Source: Haliotis asinina (Eukaryota; Mollusca; Gastropoda; Lepetellida; Haliotidae). Taken from it: a DNA stretch of 64,000 nucleotides. Where the stretch lies: NCBI RefSeq assembly GCF_037392515.1, contig NC_090288.1, positions 868,001 to 932,000 on the forward strand, written 5' to 3'. Under the pieces are notes generated by a model. The model did not search any database. It was not told the origin of the DNA and worked only from the letters and a program-made list of their open reading frames with translations. Of the stretch, positions 56,285 through 64,000 are shown in pieces (the first letter of the stretch is position 1; each line of letters begins with the position of its first letter). A program made the translations under genes and the position numbers.

Positions 56285-59200
56285 TACGTACGTGTGCTCT
56301 CTAATGCAGGTAGGGATGTCATAGGAAAAAAGTTACAAGTGTATATATCAGCAATATTTCAGCAACATTCCGGCAGAGAAGCTGAACACCTGTATACAGA
56401 CATGGCGGTCTTGTTAGGAATCAAACCAGGCTCTCAGCTCTAAATCATACTACATATGGTCTCCAAATATTTTAACTACTACATCTATTTTCATCTATCT
56501 AAACAGATCACATATTACTATAGTTTATCGTCTGGATCACATGACAAATCTGCACCCACCTGAGCGGCTTCCCACGTTTCTTCAGGTAAAGGAACAGAAC
56601 GACGATGAGAGCGATCACTGCGCCTGAGACGAGAACACCTGCCACTATCGCTCCTGTGTTGTCGCTTTGGTTGCCTGTGTTGGCCCCCGGGGTAGGGCTG
56701 GTCGTGGTCGTTGTGGTGCCTGTACATCTGGCCTGTAGGTACGTGAGGTCGGCGCCAGGTACTGGGCATAGTCAGTATTTCTGGGTCAGTACAATGTGTC
56801 TGAGTAGGGTATTCATGCTGCATAGTATGTCAGTGAGTTAGCACTATGCAACCAGCCCAGCTACGTGTGAGCTACGCAAGCAGCCACACATACACACCAT
56901 GCATGGCGTCATGTCACCTAGTCTTAAGTATGGCGTTAAATCCCAGTGCACCTCAAAGCTCAAACTACACAAAGCTCTCGGATGCACTGGTTGGTGGTCT
57001 TTCGAATCCTATGATTCCCCCAAAGGTCTTGTTAGTCCAGCACAACCTCGCCAGCAGGTCAAAATACTTATGATAGAACAGTCTCGTTTCCTGTTTACTG
57101 TGTGTTTCCCTATTGGGCAACTTTGTGCGATAACCAGCCAAGTATGTTTAGACTTATTCGTTTAACTGGATCCATAAATAGTAACCTGTATGATGTGATA
57201 CGTCTATAAGCACTTGTATATTGCAACACTGAGGTCCTTCTAATCCTTCTAATACATGTCGTACACCGTGCTCTGTCGCACAGTGAGTTCTGTCGTACTG
57301 CGTGCCCTGTCGTACAGCGAGCTCTGTCGTACAGCGTGCTCTGTCGTACAGCGAGCTCTGTCGCACAGTGAGTTCTGTCGTACTGCGTGCCCTGTCGTAC
57401 AGCGAGCTCTGTCGTACAGCGTGCTCTGTCGTACACCGTGCTCTGTCGCACAGTGAGTTCTGTCGTACTGCGTGCCCTGTCGTACAGCGAGCTCTGTCGT
57501 ACAGCGTGCTCTGTCGTACACCGTGCTCTGTCGCACAGTGAGTTCTGTCGTACTGCGTGCCCTGTCGTACAGCGAGCTCTGTCGTACAGCGTGCTCTGTC
57601 GTACAGCGAGCTCTGTCGTACAGTGTGCTGTGTCGTACAGCGAGCTATGTCGTACAGCCAGCTCTGACAAAACTAAAACCTACAAATAGTGGAAATCTCA
57701 AAACGAGACTGGCGCTAGAAAATATTGGCGGTCTGGTAAGAAATTGATGTTGCATCAATCCCAGTGTGCGTTACTGAAGTACACTTCATAAGAGCAATAA
57801 ACACTTCACAGGTGTAAACAGTGAGGCAGATGTATTGCACTTAACGACCTCATCAAACAGGACAGTCAGTGATTCCATGGGTAAGGCATGCTGCCTAATC
57901 CTTGACATAAAATATACAAATACGGAGTTATTTAAGTTTAAAATGAAAATTCATCATTTTCTTATGAAAGAAAGAATTGGAATTCAGTGTAACCAAAGTT
58001 GTTTGTGGTGTCTATTTACACCTTCACACGAAATCATTCGGATCGGCTGAAAAGTAGGTCGACATTTGTTTCAGTATGACTGGTGCCACGCGTCCGGTTG
58101 AACGTGGGGAACCGTCCTCATGTACAAGGATAGCTTTACTCAGGTCGACAGGCTTTGATCTAACTGACATGTTATTTGAAGCAATGTTAAACTAAACCAC
58201 TACACACTCATACACCCACTCACTCACCTACGCTCACACTCACACACACGCGTGCACTTAACCTCCGTCCCCTCCCCGCACACGCTGAGACAAACACGCT
58301 CTAGCACATACATCCCAATCATTCGAAACACTCACACATACGCTCAGTCACACACATGCACACTCGCATACACGTTCACACAGTCACACACGCACACACA
58401 AACATATATGTTCAGTCGCACACATACATACTGACACATACGTTCAAGCAGTCACACACAAACACTCACATACTCTCACACACATACTAAAGCATACGTC
58501 AGTCACACACATACACACTCACATACACGTTCAGTCACACACACACACAAGCATACGTGCAAGCAGTCACACACAACCAGAAATACAAGCATACGTCCAA
58601 ACAGTCACAAACACAAACACACTCACACATACGCTCAGTCACACACATACACACGCACGCACACACACTCAATTATACGTGCAAGCAGTCACACATAAAC
58701 AGACATACATATACGTCCAAACAATCACACACATACACACTAACATAAATGTTCAGTCACACACATACATACTGACCCATACGTTCAAGCAGTCACACAC
58801 AAACACACTCACATACACGTTCAAACAGTCACACACGTACACACGTACACACGTACACACACACACACACTCAAGCATACGTTCAATCAGTCACACACAC
58901 ACTCACACATACGTCCAAACAATCACACACATACACACTCACACACACGTTCAGTCACACACGTACACACAAACACCCAAGCATACGTTCAAGCAGGCAC
59001 ACACAAACACACTCACACATACGTTTAAACAGTCACACACATACACACAAACACATACACATGTTCCAACAGTCACACACATACTTACTCACACATACGT
59101 TCAAACAGTCGCGCTCTCGCACACACACACACACAAATACACATACGCACACACACACACACATACACATACACACATATACACACATACGTTCACAGAC

Positions 59201-59436
59201 AAACCTACCAGTAGAACATCTGTTGTATGGCTTGTCCAGTTCACACAGGTTGTCTATGATCACCACGTTGGACGTCCTCTCACACTGTCCATTCTGATGG
59301 TTAAAGGCTGTCCCAGCACTGCAGCTCTGCTGTATTATCTTGGTGGCGGTCTCACACAAGAAGTAGTTGACACAGTCGCACGGGTCTATGTACTTACCAC
59401 CAACAGTACAAGGGTAAACTATGGGTACACACGAAT
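54793..59436 (-). CDS. single-pass membrane protein: extracellular chitin-binding (peritrophin/CBM14-type) domain and tyrosine-motif tail (3' part of gene)
   Basis: Minus-strand exons in transcript order: 59436-59205 (or 59209), 56727-56560, 56197-56119, 55248-54793. The first encodes DSCVPIVYPCTVGGKYIDPC, DCVNYFLC, CSAGTAFNHQNGQCE: a CBM14 domain with the cysteine order and aromatic YF of peritrophins. The second gives a Thr/Pro/Ser linker (TGTTTTTTSPTPGANTGNQS) and the membrane segment AIVAGVLVSGAVIALIVVLF, then LYLKKRGK. The third reads SDYMSVFKRKQGTRDEGEEP, YAEIGEM. The last reads SHPVYKDTNGTGPPLPPDRP, YDNPGYADD, PEYSPL, SYTPLSIY, YQVPTP, PEYCEL and ends in TGA. Phases agree at the last two junctions. 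The CBM14-to-membrane junction needs either the alternative GTTTGT donor with the acceptor before ATGTACAGG, or an unseen small exon. The signal peptide exon is not identified. Likely a surface chitin-binding adhesion or phagocytic/signalling receptor; this is inference from architecture. Confidence 0.8.
55248..55500 (-). repeat. about 22-25-bp degenerate repeat that includes the last exon's splice acceptor
   Basis: On the plus strand: CTCTGGAACACA(AG)ATGTTAAA-type units, about 8 imperfect copies. The functional acceptor of the last receptor exon on the minus strand reads ACATGTGTTCCAG|AGTCACC and is the first of these units. A full copy of the junction core (TTGTGTTCCAGAG) recurs at about 55460, while most others carry TTCCAAAG or TTCCGAAG. 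Confidence 0.8.
56018..56065. repeat. (GT)n microsatellite
   Basis: (TG)n with CGTGCG interruptions, in the receptor intron. Confidence 0.95.
56225..56290. repeat. (TC)n microsatellite and short (GTAC)n
   Basis: About 26 CT dinucleotides followed by TACGTACGTACGT. On the minus strand it lies just upstream of the exon at 56197-56119, where it adds purines to the intron about 30 bp before the acceptor. Confidence 0.95.
57245..57665. repeat. 17-bp minisatellite with 85-bp higher-order period, about 25 copies
   Basis: The 17-bp unit is AGCGAGCTCTGTCGTAC with variants (AGCGTGC, CACAGTGAGTT, CTGCGTGCC). Five variants form an 85-bp block repeated at 57302, 57387 and 57472. Open frames on both strands follow from the repeat. 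It lies in the large receptor intron. Confidence 0.96.
58190..59200. repeat. 1-kb CA-rich degenerate repeat
   Basis: Blocks of ACACACATACGTTCAAGCAG and TCACACACAAACACACTCAC with changing lengths, grading into pure (CA)n near 59120-59185. It runs to within 10 bp of the CBM14 exon's donor. The 264-codon plus frame reading HTHTHTQ-type residues is an artefact. Confidence 0.93.
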
Positions 59437-59904
59437 CTGTAACAAACATGCCATTATTCTGAATTCAATGTAGCAGTCGACTGTTACCACCGTGATTCTG
59501 TCCACATATTCAGAAATTTACAAATATCAACATGCTGTTCTGATGTGGTGTCGCTGACGTGGAGATTTGACTTGGATTTAATCACCACCACCATCATCGC
59601 CGCCGTCGTCGTCATCATCATCATCAGAAATTTAGAAATATCAACATGCAGTTCGTACATGTTGCTGAAGTAGGGATTTGGCGGGGACTTAATCATCATC
59701 ACTGTCATCATTGTCCTTGCTGCTATGTCGTTTGCTATTTCAGTGGAATGATGCTGACATGTCAGTATTGTCTCTGAACCTTTCTAACGAGTGACGAAAC
59801 AGAGCACATAACGGACATGCTTTGTACTCACATCTGAAGATACGCCTCTTACAGAGCATATTCCGTTATTTTACTTGCATCCTTGTGAGAAAACGCGTAC
59901 TTAC

Positions 59905-59979
59905 TGAAAAACTGTCTGTCCAAGTTCGTCATCGTTGTTGACGCCTACAGGTACTTTGACAATCCGTCGATGAACCTGT
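59905..59979 (-). CDS. possible 5' exon of the chitin-binding receptor gene
   Basis: On the minus strand, CCTGTTTTTCAG|ACAGG opens a 75-bp segment with ATG at 59932 (MTNLDRQFF) closed by TTTTTCA|GTAAGT, a strong donor. The one leftover base fits the phase of the CBM14 exon (A+AT, giving Asn before SCVP). It lacks a signal peptide, which a receptor of this type should have. It is therefore either a UTR-containing alternative exon or chance. Confidence 0.3.
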
Positions 59980-60299
59980 CTGAAAAACAGGAGAATCTAA
60001 ATAAATGCTTTGTTTGTTGTACACCGTGATCAGAAATACTCCATCTACATAACGTTAGTCTGTAAATGTTCGAGTTTTGACAATAAACTAGGGCAAGTCA
60101 GTCCACCTTACTGAAAACCTGATTATGTTAGTTACAGATTACACCCAGCATGGTTTGCTGAAGACCACTTGCACCCGGGATATACATGAGATTTCCGTGT
60201 CACAGTATCTCAACTTTCCAGACAACAGTTTCGAGGAAGAGATGGACATGCATGTAATTTGTCAAGCCACATGGCTGAGTGTGTGTCAACTTGATGAAT

Positions 60300-60500
60300 C
60301 GGTTGACTGTGTATCATCTTAATGCCTTTGTTGACTATATGTCATGTGAATGACTTGGTTGACTATGTGTCATGTTAATGACTTGGTTGACTATGTGTCA
60401 TGTTAATGACTTGGTTGACTATGCGTCATCTTGATGACGTAGTTGACTATGTGCCATCTTGATGACGTCGTTGACTATGCGTCATCTTGATGATATGGTA
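60300..60500. repeat. 28-bp tandem repeat, about 7 copies
   Basis: The unit is GTTGACTATGTGTCATGTTA plus ATGACTTG, with CTTGATGACG variants to the right. Confidence 0.92.
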
Positions 60501-60504
60501 GTCA

Positions 60505-61735
60505 TTGGAGTGGGGTGCTGTTCAAGATCTCCACCCCTGATTTGTCTAGTCCAGATTCCATTGATTACAAGCTGATGAAAAGTGATTTAAGAAGCTTGTG
60601 AAATACATCATATGTACAGCATGTATAAAAAAACAAAAGAATTGTTGACTTTTCACAAATCGGGAAAAAGAAGAGACTCCTCGGTTCTTATCTTTCTCTC
60701 AAGGACACGATCGATATACCAGCAAGTGAATATGTTCCAGTCACTCTACTACATGTATATTTTATCTCTACTGGAGAGAAGATTCGGGCATCGACATCAT
60801 CTTGATGTCGAAACCAGGTCTAGATCTAAGTTTCGTATATCAGGTGCCTGGCCCTAAGAGGAGCAACTCCGTCGAGTTGCCTTATACATGAGAAGCAAGG
60901 CTACACTTGTCCCTCCTGACACAGGAACATAGCACAGCTGTGCGCGTCTTGTCAGGGTTGCTGATATGTCAGTTGGTTTAGCATACACAATGGCGTCATA
61001 TTTATTGTCAGGAAAGTATTCCCCTGCTGATCACATGTTTAACGCCACATGTCAATTGATAGAGCCTCTATATCGCAGCACAAATGTTTACACACCTACT
61101 TAGTAACCCAGGAACACGGTCACAACACCAATAAATAATGAACATAAGATAACACTCCTGTAAGTAGAATGTGGAGCAGTTCAGTCTGTTCGTGTCTCGT
61201 TAAACATTGTTCATTCAGGCAAGTGTTTATTAAGAATAGTCTGGGCCATTCTACGGCAGCAAAAATTGGTTCAGTTTATAAAAGGGTTAAAAACGAATCA
61301 ACCAGATGGCAGCTACTATGATACAAATGTAAATACGCGCCGAGGAAAGCAATGTTTTTACCGGTATTTATCGGTAAGATGTCTTCGATACCCGTCAGTA
61401 GTTGTGAATCATGCGAGTTCGGTCGGTCGGACTCCTTATTTACGTCAGGAGCGGCCGGCTAGTGACGCTGGTGTAAACCTCTTGAGTTTTGTTAGTGGTT
61501 GTCAACTCGCATTTCAATCAATCACTTCAATCATGCACGACATATGTCGTGTTTTACAGTGTAATCATTACAAACAACTACATACAGAAAACCCTGCTCC
61601 AATGCGCTGGAAAATGTTGTTCTGAGACAACTGTTGGAGCATCTCAGTACTGCAGGGCTTTAGGAAATGTGTCAGTCCACGTACAGGGAGAAACACAGCA
61701 CCGAAACAACTTTGTGTTGTTATCAACCTACCACT
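60505..61735. other. intergenic or upstream receptor intron, no exon recognised
   Basis: About 1.2 kb of unique DNA. Frames such as 61266-61625 lack motifs. Missing 5' exons of the minus-strand receptor gene could lie here or beyond the window. Confidence 0.4.
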
Positions 61736-61739
61736 AAAG

Positions 61740-62820
61740 GCTAAAGAAAGGCAAATCTCATTGATGGCTCTATTAGATCTAAGCGTGGCTCTATTAGATC
61801 TAAGCGTGGCTTAAGCGTGTCTCTATTAGATCTAAGCGTGGAGATGAATACGCTGGATCCCTCACGTCTATTAAAACGAATGGAAACAACATATGCCATT
61901 CGAGGTACAGTTTTAGAATGGCTTAAATCTTATGCCAGTGGACGTATACAAAGAGCTGAAATTGATTCCATGCAGTCCAACCAATCATGTATGGAGTTCC
62001 AGAGGTGTCTGTCCTAGGACCAGTGTTGTTTACTTAAATGTGCAAATACTCTCAGATGTCATCTCTTCCCAGGCGACAAATATGCAGACGACACCGAAAT
62101 GTCAAAAAGTTGTCTTCCTCGGGATTTTAGGGCTGTCAAACATGGCGAATAATCAAACACAGACGATGTTTTGGAAAGGATGGTTTGTAATAAACTGAAA
62201 TCGATAAGTGACAAAACCGAACTTAAGGCACACTTGGTACACTTGACTGTCTAAAACTCATCAGAGATGAGTCAGCTGTTGTTCGGAGAGAGAGAGAGAG
62301 AGAGAGGGGGGGGAGAGAGAGACTGAGAGAGAGAGAGATGCGCCGACTTGCTTCTATTGCTGATGATGCTTCATCACTTCAGGGCTGGACTAGCTACTGC
62401 GATTCAGTTTGCTTTGGTCTTCCTCTTCACGAGATCGCTCGACTCAAGCGAGAACAGCACAGTGCAGCTCGTCTGGTGATGAAGAGACGGAAGGATAATC
62501 ATGTAACTCCCATGCTGCAGCATCTGCATTGGCTGCCTATCACGTTCTGCTGCAAATACAAGATGACTGCTATACTTGTGTTTCGTCTTTCGGCAACGCT
62601 CTCTGCATACGAGGCTCCATGAACTCTCCACACTTCTAGTAAGAAACTGTTAGAAATCCCAAAGTACAATTTAAAGTCAGCAGGACGACGCTCTTTCAAA
62701 TACAGTGCTCCATCAGTTTCGAATGCTCTCCCAAATGTACACTGCAATTACCCTTCTCTATGTTCATTTAAGGCCGGCTTTCAAACATTCTCATTTAAAC
62801 TAGTCCTCCTTTAATGTGTA
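61740..62820 (+). mobile_element. CR1/L2-like LINE relic, 3' half
   Basis: LLDLSVEMNTLDPSRLLKRM (RT block A, heavily changed) and YAIRGTVLEWLKSYASGRIQ, then a gap. A clear 3' block follows from 62400: LKREQHSAARLVMKRRKDNH, VTPMLQHLHWLPI, then SKKLLEIPKYNLKSAGRRSF, KYSAPSVSNALP and SFKAGFQTFSFKLVLL near 62.81 kb. These are the standard 'LQNSAARLV..HVTPxLxxLHWLPV...GxRxFSxAAPxxWNxLP' blocks. It contains a 21-bp ATTAGATCTAAGCGTGG-type triplication at 61768-61840 and a (GA)n tract at 62287-62336. Opposite strand to the 52-54 kb LINE. Confidence 0.85.
62287..62338. repeat. (GA)n microsatellite with G run
   Basis: Imperfect GAGAGAGA with a GGGGGGG interruption, inside the LINE relic. Confidence 0.95.
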
Positions 62821-62824
62821 CTTT

Positions 62825-64000
62825 TCCATCTTTTTTTGTGAGAGAATGCGTAAAGAGTCCTTTCGGATATTACACCCATATATTTGATATCCATTATTAC
62901 GTTTTACAAATTTAAGTCAAAATGCAACAGAGAGGGTTCGGGTGATCCTGGCACAGTCAGGCTGGTAAGGCTCATCATCAGCTCAGGGCCCTTGCCCCCT
63001 CTACATATAGCCAATGGGACTTCTACCAGGGAACGCTACCTAAGTCGAACCTACCAAGAACTCTCAGGAGAACTCCCCAACACTGCAGCCTTCCAGAGTG
63101 TCAGAAGGGTTGAGCTCCCAGTGTCGAACCGTGCACACTTCTGACCTGCGCCAAGAGATCAGGAAGTACCAAACCAAGGGCACAAAGAACAATGGGGAGT
63201 CTCACGTCAGAGTACTTCGGTTGCAAGCGAGACATTTCAAACGCGAGATCCGCATGATTAGTATGCTTTCCCTGAATCTTACCAATCACGTTGCCGTCAA
63301 AAGGACAGAAAATCCAGTGATATAAACATATGCACTGGCGTTATGAAGGACAGGATCAGGTTTGATAGTACGTATTCTCCCGAGGCTTTACATGGGCTTT
63401 TTCCATAAAGTATTACAAGCATCACTTTCCATGACGCCCTGGGCATGTTCAGGGTCAAGATCGAGTTTCATTCAGTTGTGAGATATGTCAGGGATATCGA
63501 TGCTTAGTTCTTTGTGTATATCATCGAGCAGCACGCTGTTCTTCATTCGATTCATTCACTGATGTATAGAGCGACGCCCTTTCATTGATCTGTCTGAGTT
63601 GTTCGTATTGAGAATATCGACTCATCAAGAAACATAAATAAACGACACTGCTAAAGGTGAAGGTGACGTGTGGACGGTTTCATACTTTACTTCTGAATTA
63701 AGGCTGCTGATCTTTTTCTGAAACCGATCGACGCTTTACAAGAACTGGAACATTTCGTGATATTCCGAGTTTGAACATAATTCAGTATGGTGGATTTACA
63801 TTCGGATGTGGTCATTTCAAAAGTTATAAGAGTGTTGATAAACCTCTAACACTGTAGAATTGATATCAGTGTAAGTATTTTCTTTCAATAAGACAAATAT
63901 TACGAGTACAAGTAAATCGTGACACGACTTATGATAAGGTCGTCAATAGACTGCATGCGTGACAATTAAATAAGTCTCTTTAGTCATTCTTGAAATATCC
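62825..64000. other. intergenic, no gene recognised
   Basis: Unique DNA to the right edge. 62930-63330 has a stretch reading PKQSRKYQTKGTKNN-like sequence, but no family or splice context could be recognised. Confidence 0.4.

Noticed and set aside
58679-59473. 264-codon frame rich in His/Thr
   Set aside because: CA-rich repeat on the plus strand. The real coding sequence at its right end is the CBM14 exon on the opposite strand.

Overview
The window is eukaryotic and looks like a marine gastropod, most likely a vetigastropod such as an abalone (Haliotis). The reasons are many short exons with GT/AG introns, a very high load of minisatellites (roughly 18-19 kb of the 64 kb), non-LTR (LINE) and Tc1-type relics, and tRNA-derived SINEs whose sequence I associate with abalone and related snails. 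The organism call is an inference. There is no bacterial-style gene organisation: nearly all long open frames here are tandem arrays, and the real coding sequence is in exons of about 60-460 bp.

Layout. 1-5.4 kb is a 38-bp satellite array with higher-order structure. 5.4-14.1 kb is gene-poor and holds SINEs, two LINE fragments, a 21-bp array and a 35-bp array. 14.3-30.8 kb (+ strand) is a complete TBK1/IKK-epsilon-type kinase gene that I could assemble from 18 phase-consistent exons into about 725 residues (human TBK1 has 729). Its introns hold several minisatellites, two Tc1-like transposon relics and a 580-bp insertion. 30.8-43.8 kb is intergenic, with a 57-bp array, a (CA)n tract, an 81-bp-arm palindrome, a tetranucleotide array and a 22-bp array. 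One possible exon of an unknown gene lies at 36.1 kb on the minus strand. 43.9-49.3 kb (+) is a five-exon gene for a secreted, probably GPI-anchored protein built from two duplicated cysteine-rich modules and a Thr-rich stalk. 52.3-54.0 kb is a CR1/L2-like LINE relic on the minus strand. 54.8-60.0 kb (minus) is the 3' part of a gene for a single-pass membrane protein with an extracellular peritrophin-type chitin-binding domain and a cytoplasmic tail rich in tyrosine motifs (NPGY, YxxL-like, PPLPPDRP). 60-64 kb holds short repeats and another LINE relic on the plus strand.

Function. The TBK1-like kinase would act in innate immune signalling, and the chitin-binding receptor could sense chitin or act as a surface adhesion or phagocytic receptor. 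Nothing in the sequence shows that the three genes act together.

The most unusual signal is that minisatellites in two unrelated genes are built from splice junctions. The donor of kinase exon 4 is repeated about 19 times, the acceptor of kinase exon 7 about 20 times, and the acceptor of the last receptor exon sits in a decayed array of its own. Other notable features are a Tc1 transposase whose catalytic core is replaced by a 21-bp array, higher-order repeat structure in several arrays, and a palindrome with hammerhead-ribozyme-like core boxes.
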